Assembly: GCF_000582685.1 (NCBI RefSeq) | Contig: NZ_KK073768.1 | Coordinates: 22,362 to 53,324, forward strand | Direction of reading: 5' to 3' | DNA length: 30,963 nt | DNA from: [Scytonema hofmanni] UTEX 2349 | Lineage (GTDB): Bacteria > Cyanobacteriota > Cyanobacteriia > Cyanobacteriales > Nostocaceae | Shown: piece by piece, positions 1 to 7,394 of the stretch | How positions within the stretch are numbered: position 1 is the first letter of the stretch | Layout: each line of letters starts with the position of its first letter | Translations under genes and position numbers: made by a program | Notes under the pieces: model-generated | What the model was told of the DNA's origin: nothing | The model's input: only the letters and a program-made list of their open reading frames with translations | The model's database searches: none

Positions 1-59
1 CCCACTATGAGTAAGGGTGGGTTGCCTTCTGCCTTCTGCCTCCTGCCTTCTGCCTTCTG
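1..59. repeat. End of a dispersed hairpin element plus TGCCTTC heptamer repeats
   Basis: The first 40 bases are identical to 27111-27150. They contain a CCCAC...GTGGG hairpin followed by tandem TGCCTTC-type heptamers. This is the right end of a repeat whose fuller copies lie at 19604-19801 (inverted) and 26970-27154; the rest lies left of the window. Heptameric tandem repeats of this sort are typical of heterocyst-forming cyanobacteria. Confidence 0.75.
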
Positions 60-160
60 AATTTTTTCTTGCTATCGAGCCAATGAAATAGTATTTTAAT
101 AATGGGAAATTATAAAAATTTTTAATAAAACAAGTGTAAATAGACGGTAGCGTGAATTTC

Positions 161-1444
161 CTACTCTTGATTTCCGACTTTTGTCTGAGTAGGCAAAATT
201 CGATTGAGATATTGCAAAATGGCAAGGGTGATGACAACACTAAAGGAAAATCCTAACCAAAAGCGATCGCTAACGATTCGCGGTTGATCTAGTGCCCAAC
301 CCCCCAAGGGTGGACCGATAAAATAGCCAATAGCCCAACACAGAGAGTTGATGGATAAATAAACCCCACGTTGAGATTCGGGGGCTAAGTCGGTGACTAA
401 TGAAGAGGCTGAGGGGATGAAGGAAGTTATCGCAACGGCAAATATTGCCAATGCCAAAGCTGCCCAAACTAGATTATCGGTTTTAGCAATGCCACAAGCC
501 CAGATGAAGCTGAAACCAATTGACCACAGCAAGGAAGAAAAGGTAAACGCGATTGTGTGAGAAAAGCGTTTTAAAACACGGGCTACGGGTATCTGTGAGA
601 GAATAGCGATCGCTAAATGCAGTGCGAAAAGGGCACTAATAGTAGTTTCCGAAAATCCTTGTCCTGAGTTCCCAACTGACACAAAGTTTTTAAAGTAGAT
701 GGGGATGGTGCTGTGTAGTTGGGAAAGGTAGGTGGTGAAGATGATATTCAGGATAATGTAGACCAAAAAAGGGCGATCGCTTAATGCTGCCATCCAAGAA
801 GCTATATGTTCCGTCTTCTGTGATTGTCTCATGTCTGGTTGACGGGTTTCGGCGATCGCCAGATAAATTACTGCAAAAAATACAATAAAAGAAATCGCAT
901 CAATAATAAATAGCGATCGATAACTGCCAGTAGTCGTGACCAAAACGCCACCTAAGACAACTCCCATCCCCAAACCGATGTTATCTGCCAGTCGCGTAAT
1001 CGCATAAGCTTCACGGCGATTTTCAGTTGGTGTCAAGTCGGCAACAACGGCTTCATTTGCGGGCCAGTATAAACCCAAACCTAAGCCTGTAATTAAGTTA
1101 CCGATTACCAAAGTAGCAAAATTGTGGCTTGCAGATAATACTAAAGAACCAATTGCCGAAATTGCTGCTGAAAACAACAATGTGCGTCTGCGTCCCCACG
1201 ATGGAGAATCAACACCAATACCACCTAAAATTCTGCCTGCGATCCCAGAAATCGACGCGCTACCCAAGGCAAAACCGACACCGGTTGAAGATAAACCGAC
1301 TTTGTTCACGAAAAAAATCGGGGCATAAAACAGGGTAAAGCCTGTGCCCATTTCTAACAAAAGTCTACCAACTGCCAAAATCCAAACTTGGGGATGAATC
1401 GGCGGAAACCATGATGGGAACTGGAACTTGGGCGGAAATTTCAA
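161..1444 (-). CDS. Major facilitator superfamily transporter
   Basis: A 427-residue inner-membrane protein with about 12 hydrophobic segments, the usual size for a 12-helix MFS carrier. After a short Pro-rich cytoplasmic N-terminus, helix 1 starts near residue 20. The loop between helices 2 and 3 has the family pattern (GRILGGIGVDSPSWGRRRTL, residues about 71-90), matching the G-x-x-x-D-x-x-G-R-R motif. A second conserved stretch, GLGLYWPANEAVVADLTP, falls in helix 4 and its loop and resembles DHA1-type drug/H+ antiporters and sugar-efflux relatives. The substrate cannot be read from the sequence. It appears monocistronic: a 520-bp gap lies upstream and no gene is visible downstream within the window. 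Confidence 0.85.
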   Translation of the reverse strand: MKFPPKFQFPSWFPPIHPQVWILAVGRLLLEMGTGFTLFYAPIFFVNKVGLSSTGVGFALGSASISGIAGRILGGIGVDSPSWGRRRTLLFSAAISAIGSLVLSASHNFATLVIGNLITGLGLGLYWPANEAVVADLTPTENRREAYAITRLADNIGLGMGVVLGGVLVTTTGSYRSLFIIDAISFIVFFAVIYLAIAETRQPDMRQSQKTEHIASWMAALSDRPFLVYIILNIIFTTYLSQLHSTIPIYFKNFVSVGNSGQGFSETTISALFALHLAIAILSQIPVARVLKRFSHTIAFTFSSLLWSIGFSFIWACGIAKTDNLVWAALALAIFAVAITSFIPSASSLVTDLAPESQRGVYLSINSLCWAIGYFIGPPLGGWALDQPRIVSDRFWLGFSFSVVITLAILQYLNRILPTQTKVGNQE

Positions 1445-1964
1445 CGATCGCTATTGCTCAACTTTTGTTAGTTATAAGTTTAAAAAATTATTTTTAATTT
1501 TTAATCTGTCAAAGGGGCTAAATCGTCTTTTTTGTAATTCTTATCATTCATGCTGATTTTCCTAACTAATTCCACAGAGTTTCCACAGCTATTTTACAGG
1601 TTTTCCACAACCGCTTTACGGTTTCATCGGCTCTTGATGACGATCGCTTAATTTTTGAGTGTTAGGAATACTTGACTTAAAAGACTGAGTTTTTATAAAG
1701 ATATGTAACAGACAATAGCCTACAAGCCTGATTATTTCGTAGTCATTTGGTTTGGAACAACTGATTTGTAACATTTCGCAGCATTGACAAACCTACCCCC
1801 TCTTAGCGCACAATGATTCGGCTTGCTTTTGTAATCGGCAGTGGATCTGTGTAAAATTACCCAGTTGTTGCCTTGTGATTGTTGGTTAGACATTCATACG
1901 GTGTGTTATTCACACCCTTAGTAACGTGTACTTTATTGATTAACCTGATAGGGGGAAAATAGAA
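1445..1964. other. Intergenic gap with a cluster of DnaA-box-like sequences
   Basis: A 520-bp divergent gap between the MFS gene and the DUF2811 gene. Four CCACA or ACAG-type boxes lie within about 45 bp: AATTCCACA (1568-1576), TTTCCACA (1580-1587), a weaker TTTTACAG (1592-1599) and TTTTCCACA (1601-1609). The last equals the commonly quoted cyanobacterial DnaA-box consensus. All point the same way. Otherwise the gap is AT-rich and must hold both promoters. No dnaA, dnaN or gidA is in the window, so calling this an origin would be speculative. Confidence 0.4.
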
Positions 1965-2159
1965 ATGAACGCAACGGTTAGCATATTTACAGAAATTCCG
2001 GAAACGCTCCACGAATCCCTCAAAATTTACTTAGAATCACATCCGGATTGGGATGAAAATCGAGTATTAACGGCGGCGCTGTCATTGTTTTTGCTGCAAA
2101 ATGGAGATGGCGATCGCCGCACGGCTCGCGTATATCTAGAAACTTTATTTCACAATTGA
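1965..2159 (+). CDS. DUF2811 small protein
   Basis: A 64-residue protein matching the cyanobacterial DUF2811 family as I remember it. It opens MNATVSIFTEIPETLHESL, has a central HPDWDENRV segment, and ends with a DGDRRTARVYLETLF block. The family is usually about 60-70 residues, so this is full length. The pattern (short beta strand, then two amphipathic helices) recalls ribbon-helix-helix DNA binders, but no function is established. The start is supported by a strong AGGGGG ribosome-binding site at about 1949-1954. It appears to stand alone, with more than 500 bp free on both sides. Confidence 0.8.
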   Translation: MNATVSIFTEIPETLHESLKIYLESHPDWDENRVLTAALSLFLLQNGDGDRRTARVYLETLFHN

Positions 2160-2708
2160 TAAGTAAAAATGCGGTGCAAGCGATCGCTAGAAACAGCTAA
2201 AATACAACACCTCACCATCGCTCTTGGTGCTGTTAACCGGGTTTCCTCAGGTTTATTTTTTGGTTAGAGTATAGTCAGATGGCGATCGTTCCCAAAGGCG
2301 TTCTTACTGTAGTTAACGCCTGCATTGCCACTGACGACCCTACCTCAAAGAAAGGAAAATGTTATATAAAACTCTCAATCTTCCCTAAATTTAACTATTA
2401 AAACTTGAAGTGATTTATACAAAGTGCGATGGCATTTAGCAGTCGAAGCAAGTCAAATTTACCTGACAATTGCTCAAATTGAAACTAAATCGACTTGAAT
2501 GACAGTTAACAACTGTGAAAGCTAGACGCACCCTATTTAAATTTTAAATCAATAATTTCCCAAAACTGTCTGGCTGTATTTGTGTAGTAAATACATCAAT
2601 GACGTATCTTTGGGCGTACCTTCGTGTGAATGAACGCTGTTCATACCAAATAAATTCACTCCTTCAGTGAATCAAAAGTCAAGAGTCAAAAAACTCAAGA
2701 CTCTTGAC
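2160..2708. other. Intergenic gap, no convincing gene
   Basis: A 549-bp gap between the convergent DUF2811 and response-regulator genes. It contains a 40-codon plus-strand ORF at 2279-2401 with no visible ribosome-binding site, which I do not call. Two stem-loops near its right end are listed separately. The rest is AT-rich and unremarkable. Confidence 0.6.
2654..2708 (-). terminator. Stem-loops after the response-regulator gene
   Basis: A perfect 10-bp stem, GTCAAGAGTC (2678-2687) with GACTCTTGAC (2699-2708), has an 11-nt loop. It begins one base past the regulator's stop codon. Read on the minus strand it is followed by TTTTGATT, a short U-rich tail, so it is probably an intrinsic terminator. 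A second stem, ATTCACT/AGTGAAT with a 5-nt loop, lies at 2654-2672. Confidence 0.6.
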
Positions 2709-3425
2709 TCAGGACTTGGTATCTGACTGCGGCTGAGTAGGACATTCAAATTTATATCCTACGCCACGTACAGTCTGGATTAGTGCTGGCTGACTAGCAT
2801 CGACTTCAATCTTCTTGCGAATTTGACCGATATGGACATCCACAACGCGCTGATCGCCGACGTATTCATAGTCCCATACCTCTTGGATGAGTTCGGCTCG
2901 ACGCCAAACTCGACCCGGATGGCTGGCTAAAAAATGCAACAAGTCAAATTCTAGAGCAGTTAAAAGTACTGGTTGGGTGTTAAGTGTTACCTCTCGGCGT
3001 ACTGGATCAATCATCAATTTTTCAAATACCAGGCGTTTCTGTTCTGCCGTAGTCACAACCCGCTGACGCCGCAAAATGGCTGCTACTCTGACTTCTAACT
3101 CTCCCAGACCAAATGGTTTGGTGAGATAGTCATCAGCACCTTTAGCAAAACCGCGAATCTTGTCAGCTTCGTCTGCACGGCTAGTCAGCATGAGAACAAA
3201 GACACCGTTACGGCTTTGCATCTCTTGGCAGAGGTTAAACCCAATTACATCTGGTAAATTCACATCTAGAATCACCAAATCAGGGTTAAATTGCTCAAAT
3301 AAAGCTATGGCAGTCTTACCGTCTTCGGCAGCCTCTACTTGATAGCTTTGCTTAATCAGAAAGCGTTGAATTAAATTACGAACCGCAGGGTCGTCATCAA
3401 CTACAAGAACTTTGGCAGGAGCCAT
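2709..3425 (-). CDS. OmpR/PhoB-type two-component response regulator
   Basis: A receiver domain (about residues 4-120) is followed by a winged-helix DNA-binding domain (about 140-232). The receiver has the acidic pair in VLVVDDDPAVR, the phosphoacceptor Asp in LVILDVNLPD, the conserved Thr/Ser in LMLTSRAD and the Lys in DYLTKPFG. The output domain has LTALEFDLLHFLASHPGRVW, then VWDYEYVGDQRVVDVHIGQIRKKI and a TVRGVGYKFE end, typical of PhoB-like transcription factors. I start at the ATG of MAPAKV (238 aa). A longer reading begins at a TTG at 3443, and another ATG lies at 3431, but residues before MAPAKV are not family-like. No histidine kinase lies nearby, so it is an orphan regulator here. 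I do not assign a symbol. Confidence 0.85.
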   Translation of the reverse strand: MAPAKVLVVDDDPAVRNLIQRFLIKQSYQVEAAEDGKTAIALFEQFNPDLVILDVNLPDVIGFNLCQEMQSRNGVFVLMLTSRADEADKIRGFAKGADDYLTKPFGLGELEVRVAAILRRQRVVTTAEQKRLVFEKLMIDPVRREVTLNTQPVLLTALEFDLLHFLASHPGRVWRRAELIQEVWDYEYVGDQRVVDVHIGQIRKKIEVDASQPALIQTVRGVGYKFECPTQPQSDTKS

Positions 3426-4090
3426 GACCATCACTTTGCACAAAAAATCATAGGATTAACAAGGGTCGCCGCGTAAAAGGGTGGTTTCACGGGGATAATA
3501 ACAATCTACAAGTTTAAGATATTAATTTCCCGATCGCCCAAGTAATAGTGTAATCAGGATTCTGGACAATTAGAACGCGAATATTCTTCTTACTGCCAGT
3601 GTTGCACCGAAGTGAAGATGTTTAACAAGTCAAGTTATTTGTGTCCAGTAAGCAGATGTGACCCGCATTCGGTAGGCTTTGGGTGCATAAGAGACATTTT
3701 TGTGATTTGAGTTGCGTGGTTATTTAAAACGCTTCAATCTTAAATCCATATGTAGCTGAATGCCACAAACCATTGGAAAACTAATTATTTAAAATGCCAA
3801 GGTACGGTGAGATGCAAAATCCGAAACAGAAAAGTTAATTTTTTCATCAAGGATGCCTTTTAGGTATTTTTAGCTTAAATTCCAGATTAGAGCTAGAACT
3901 GGGCAACGACATGAGGGGATACACTGAGTTATAATAATATGTTAAAGTTAGTATAGTTAAATTTTCCAGGTCGATCATATCGCTCCCCGTGTTACTATCC
4001 TGGTAGGACATAGAAATCGAGCGAAACTTAACATTTCGACCGAGATAAAAACTAAAAAACCGTTTTTTCTTCAAAAAAAGGCTGCTGCCA
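3426..4090. other. Long gap, no supported gene
   Basis: About 665 bp upstream of the response regulator. It must contain that gene's promoter. A 75-codon minus-strand ORF at 3847-4074 is low-complexity, starts with a Lys-rich run and resembles no family I know; I treat it as spurious. I see no tRNA or clear repeat. Confidence 0.5.
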
Positions 4091-4519
4091 ACTAAGGCTA
4101 TACGTAATAAACTCCCGTCAGGAACCCTATGCCTTTAGGCATAGGGCTTGCATGAGAAATCACGCCCGCCATTCTGACCCGACCACCTAGTAATAGGTAG
4201 CCGTTATTTGAGTCACGACACCTTGGGATACGCAGCCAGTCCCCAGCTCTGTCGCTTGTAATTAAACAGTTCTAAGGTAACTGGAACAGTGTTGCAAGCC
4301 CAACAAGCTCTTATAACTGGTCAAGGCTAACTTTACCCCGAAAGGGAGGGACGAAAGTCCAAACATTATGCGTACAGGATTGGGAGACTTGAAATGGTAA
4401 TTGTCCCGTTGAAAGTGCAACACAAAGGTACACCGAGTTAAACAATCCCAGGACGGTAATGGTATCTAAACCCAATATAAAGCCGTCCTATAAGGACGGG
4501 GTTTCTACCCAATTTTCTG
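4091..4519 (+). mobile_element. Solo omega-RNA-type mobile element (IscB/HEARO or TnpB-like), protein gene absent
   Basis: A 430-bp non-coding stretch dense in RNA-like structure. A perfect 10-bp stem with a TT loop lies at 4125-4146. An ACCTA/TAGGT stem closed by a GTAA tetraloop is at 4185-4198. Adjacent CCC-GAAA-GGG (4337-4346) and GGAC-GAAA-GTCC (4349-4360) hairpins follow. A CCGTCCT/AGGACGG stem sits at 4483-4499 near the right end. Three GNRA tetraloops, and hairpins near both ends, resemble IS200/IS605-type elements that carry a guide RNA. HEARO elements, the omega-RNAs of IscB, are reported to sit directly upstream of ATGA or GTGA; here the element runs up to ATGA at 4520. The left boundary is uncertain. 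No tnpA, tnpB or iscB is present, so it could only move in trans. Confidence 0.5.
4265..4475 (+). ncRNA. Probable structured RNA core (omega-RNA/HEARO-like)
   Basis: The core between the end hairpins has nested complementary segments: CAGTT/AACTG near 4267-4283, GTTG/CAAC near 4293-4306, and the two tandem GAAA-capped hairpins at 4337-4360. It lacks coding character in any frame. The boundaries are approximate, and the family assignment rests on architecture and memory, not on a covariance-model hit. Confidence 0.4.
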
Positions 4520-5149
4520 ATGAGCGATCAAAATCCCTACGAAAAACTTGGGGTATCTGAAGATGCTAGCTTCGATGAAATTCAAGACGCTCGCAATCGC
4601 CTGTTGGAGCAATACAGTGGCGATACAAAGCGTTTAGAAATGATTAACGTGGCTTACGATGCGATTTTAATGGATCGCTTACGGATGCGCCAAGAAGGTA
4701 AAATCAAAGTACCAGAACGCATTCGGTTTCCTGAACGCCTCGTGCAAGCACCAGCGAAAGAAAGTCCCACCAAGAGCGAAAAACTATCAAGCGCTTGGCT
4801 GCAACGAATCATTGATAAACCAACCCCTCCAGATGTGTTGTTACCTGGAGCTTGGTATCTGGGTTTGAGTTCTATTAGTGTGTTTTACCAAGCTGGGGGC
4901 GATCAGGTTTTACAGTTGGCATTGGTGCTAGGTGTTGGTATAGGTATTTACTTTCTCAATCGCAAAGAAGGCAAGTTTGGTCGAGCAGTTTTGTTGACTC
5001 TGCTCGGCTTAATAGTAGGTTTAATTACTGGGGGACTAGTTGCTGGGTTACTTGTGCCGCAAATGACATTTATCAGTATGACGGCAAATCAGTTTTCTAC
5101 TGTGCTGACGTTTATATTGTTGTGGTTGATTAGCAGCTTTCTGCGTTAA
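4520..5149 (+). CDS. CPP1-like J-domain membrane protein (DUF3353)
   Basis: A 209-residue protein of the cyanobacterial/plastid CPP1 family. In plants the relative is a J-like chaperone for protochlorophyllide oxidoreductase. The N-terminal 70 residues are J-domain-like (NPYEKLGVSEDASFDEIQDA, then MINVAYDAILMDRLRMRQEG) but lack the HPD tripeptide needed to stimulate DnaK, as expected for this family. A linker with FPERL leads to three or four membrane helices (about residues 108-208). There is no ribosome-binding site in the expected place: the bases before the ATG are CCCAATTTTCTG, the edge of the mobile RNA element. The stop codon overlaps the stop of the convergent HAD gene by 4 bp (TTAA). 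Confidence 0.85.
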   Translation: MSDQNPYEKLGVSEDASFDEIQDARNRLLEQYSGDTKRLEMINVAYDAILMDRLRMRQEGKIKVPERIRFPERLVQAPAKESPTKSEKLSSAWLQRIIDKPTPPDVLLPGAWYLGLSSISVFYQAGGDQVLQLALVLGVGIGIYFLNRKEGKFGRAVLLTLLGLIVGLITGGLVAGLLVPQMTFISMTANQFSTVLTFILLWLISSFLR

Positions 5150-5850
5150 GCGTGCTTGCTGTTTGATGCCGATCGCTCTAAAAGAAAATCCACAGCCGCG
5201 CTCAAATCCTTGACAATTAAATCAGGGTTGTATACTGCCAATTGAGAGCGATCGCGGATGCCACACTCTACAGCCATCACCTTGACACCGTGATTTTTAG
5301 CAGCGGTGATGTCGGCTTCTGTATCCCCTACCATCCAAGTATCAGCAGCTGTTGGTAGTTCTGCTATTGCCCGTTCCATGAGTAAAGGTTTATCATCAAT
5401 GTCGCGGGTTTTCACGTAGTCGTTGGTTAAGCAATAACAACGATTTTCCGGGAAAAACCTGGCTAAATCATGTTTTTTAAAGGCATAGTCAAGTTCACGT
5501 ACTCGACGCATTGTCATCACAGCCAAATCGATCCCAGCTTCTTGAATTTTTAACAGTGCTTCTACAGCGCCTGGGGCAAGGGTATCATAATCAAAGTAAG
5601 GCTCTGTATGCACGGTTTGTCGTCGCAATTGAGCAAATTCTTGTGCTTGTATTTCGTCCAAACCGGAATTTAAGGCAATTTCTTTTTCCGGAACACGCGA
5701 TCGCTTCAATTGCCAAAAATCCGCTTTAGAAAGTTCTTGTACTGCTTGGTTTGGACGGAGTGTCTTCTCCAGACAGAATTGATAAACGCGGTAGTACCGT
5801 TCGGAAACATCAATAATCGGACCGTCGAAGTCTGTAATTAGTCTTAACAT
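5146..5850 (-). CDS. HAD-superfamily hydrolase, phosphoglycolate-phosphatase-like
   Basis: A 234-residue soluble phosphatase of HAD subfamily I. Motif I is ITDFDGPI with nucleophile Asp7 and acid/base Asp9. A helical cap follows (about residues 15-85). Motif II is the Thr of VMTMRR (about 112-117), motif III the Lys near KPLLMERAI, and motif IV the GDTEADITAA pair (about 175-184). GDTxxD followed by AAKNHGVKVMAVECGIR is typical of Gph/pyrophosphatase-like members. The substrate is not deducible; 2-phosphoglycolate and pyrophosphate are the usual candidates. The gene converges on the CPP1-like gene with overlapping stop codons. It lies 51 bp downstream of the HPPD gene on the same strand and may be cotranscribed with it. 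Confidence 0.8.
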   Translation of the reverse strand: MLRLITDFDGPIIDVSERYYRVYQFCLEKTLRPNQAVQELSKADFWQLKRSRVPEKEIALNSGLDEIQAQEFAQLRRQTVHTEPYFDYDTLAPGAVEALLKIQEAGIDLAVMTMRRVRELDYAFKKHDLARFFPENRCYCLTNDYVKTRDIDDKPLLMERAIAELPTAADTWMVGDTEADITAAKNHGVKVMAVECGIRDRSQLAVYNPDLIVKDLSAAVDFLLERSASNSKHA

Positions 5851-5901
5851 TTAGGGAAATGTAAATTTTATTTACAGACTAGCTTAAATCCTATTATCTT
5901 T

Positions 5902-7053
5902 TCAATTCAAGCTACCGCGTTTGATTTGTTCCTTTTCAATCGCTTCAAACAAAGCGCGAAAATTACCTTCACCAAAACCTTGAGCTTGAAAACGACGCTC
6001 AATAAACTCAAAGAAAAAGGTGGGCTGTCCGAAAATTGGCTGAGTGAAAATTTGTAGCAGTACTGCTTTTTGAGTATCTTCTTTCCAGTCTACCAAAATT
6101 TCATGTCTGGCGATCGCCTCCAGTTCTAGGGCTGAAAGCGGCAGTTTTTCTCTCTGTTTTAGCTGGGAGTAATAGGTTGGAGGAACTGGAAGTAAGGATA
6201 AACCACAAGCGCGAAAAAGAGCGATCGCATTCACAATATTCGGGGTTTGCAAAGCGATATGTTGAATTCCCGCTCCCCGGTTCACATCCAAAAACTCTTG
6301 AATTTGAGAATGAGCCGAAGCTGGTTCATTAATTGGCAATTGTACACCGCCGTTACGTGAAAGCATAACTCGGCTGTGCAAAGCAGAGCGATCGGTTTTA
6401 ATTTTAAACGCTTGTTGGGGTTCAAAATCGAGAACCTCTTCATACCAAGCCACAGCACGTTCTAAATCACCCGCTGGCACGTTTAGGACGATGTGATCTA
6501 TCGCGGTGATGGAAGAGGGGGGCAGGGGGGAATGGGGGGATGTGGGAAATGAGGGAGAGGGGGGGAGGGGGAGAGAGGGGGATGTGGAAGAAATTCCTCC
6601 TTGTCTCCCTTGTCCCCAAGTCGTCCCCTTGTCCCCAAGTCGTCCCCTTTCTATCAAAGTATGAGTCAAAGAACCCCAAGCGGAGATTTTGCCCCACTTG
6701 ATGTATTCTTGACTTTGTTGGTATTGCTGAATCGGTTGTAGGACTTCGGCATTGTGTTGTGCAGCGAGAGCGATCGCTTTTTCGACATTTTCGACATCAA
6801 AAGCGACATCTGCCACACCAGGGGGATGCTGACGCAGAAACTCAGCGACTGGACTTGTGGGTAAGAGTGGTGAAGACAGCAAAAAGCAGACAGCACCACT
6901 TTTGACTACTTTTGTGCAAGTGTGAAACAATCCGTTTGTCAAGGTTAGGGGGATCATATAATCTGTTACTGCTTGAAAGCCGAGATGGCTGACAAACCAG
7001 TCTTGCCAAACGAGTGCATCTTCTACGTAGAAATGGACGTGAGCAATTTTCAT
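5902..7053 (-). CDS. hpd: 4-hydroxyphenylpyruvate dioxygenase
   Basis: Converts 4-hydroxyphenylpyruvate to homogentisate, the head-group precursor of tocopherol. Two vicinal-oxygen-chelate domains are visible (about residues 1-135 and 182-383). The three Fe(II) ligands are in place: His187 (AIDHIVLNV), His265 (GIQHIALQT) and Glu349 (FFFEFIERR). The C-terminal QGFGEGNFRALFEAIE helix that closes the active site is also intact. The interdomain linker (about residues 137-181) is unusual: it is Gly/Gln then Pro/Ser-rich and is encoded by a G-rich low-complexity repeat (6510-6655) also found in frame in the ABC exporter at 13599. At 383 aa it is slightly longer than typical cyanobacterial HPPD, consistent with an insert that left both domains whole. 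Confidence 0.88.
   Translation of the reverse strand: MKIAHVHFYVEDALVWQDWFVSHLGFQAVTDYMIPLTLTNGLFHTCTKVVKSGAVCFLLSSPLLPTSPVAEFLRQHPPGVADVAFDVENVEKAIALAAQHNAEVLQPIQQYQQSQEYIKWGKISAWGSLTHTLIERGRLGDKGTTWGQGRQGGISSTSPSLPLPPSPSFPTSPHSPLPPSSITAIDHIVLNVPAGDLERAVAWYEEVLDFEPQQAFKIKTDRSALHSRVMLSRNGGVQLPINEPASAHSQIQEFLDVNRGAGIQHIALQTPNIVNAIALFRACGLSLLPVPPTYYSQLKQREKLPLSALELEAIARHEILVDWKEDTQKAVLLQIFTQPIFGQPTFFFEFIERRFQAQGFGEGNFRALFEAIEKEQIKRGSLN
6510..6655 (-). repeat. Low-complexity repeat inserted in frame in hpd
   Basis: On the coding strand there are tandem GGGGACAAG/GGGGACGACTT units, then GGAATTTCTTC, then a long C/T tract. It is read as part of the HPPD linker. The exporter repeat at 15839-15915 shares the GGGACAAGG units followed by GGAATTTCTTC, giving a related GGISS peptide. 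Confidence 0.75.
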
Positions 7054-7394
7054 AAATTACGAAAATCCAGCGTAATAGCTTATCTGTCTCTAGATTTTGC
7101 CTTTTTTGCCGGATTTTCAGGTCTTTCCTAAGCTAGAATTAAGTAAGAACAGCTTTGTTTTTGACCCCAAAAAACATAATATGTCAGGAAAGGGAGTGAA
7201 TGTGACGCGGTACTCATGATTGAGTCGCTTCGCCAACGCACCGACAATGACTTTATCATGCATTGTGTTGTTTACATTTATTCACATCATACATAATTAA
7301 GGGTGAAAACGAGCGTTTTTTTAACGCAAAGGGACGCTGAGGTAAGCGCAGAGTAACGCTGAGTGAATGCTGATGAAATGCGTGAAATTTTTTA
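7054..7394. other. Gap with an ACGCAGAG-type repeat
   Basis: A 341-bp gap between hpd and the NYN gene. At 7320-7366 it contains the run ACGCAAAGGGACGCTGAGG followed by further GCGCAGAG and ACGCTGAG units. From memory this is a dispersed tandem motif common in heterocystous cyanobacteria. The promoter of hpd must lie in the left part. Confidence 0.5.

Noticed and set aside
2279..2401. 40-codon plus-strand ORF starting MAIVPKG
   Set aside because: No ribosome-binding site and no recognisable homology; within chance for this length.
2709..3425. A specific name such as rpaB or nrrA for the response regulator
   Set aside because: The receiver sequence does not match my memory of RpaB, and I cannot tell other OmpR-type regulators apart by eye.
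3847..4074. 75-codon minus-strand ORF
   Set aside because: Low-complexity sequence in AT-rich DNA, no family resemblance and no ribosome-binding site.
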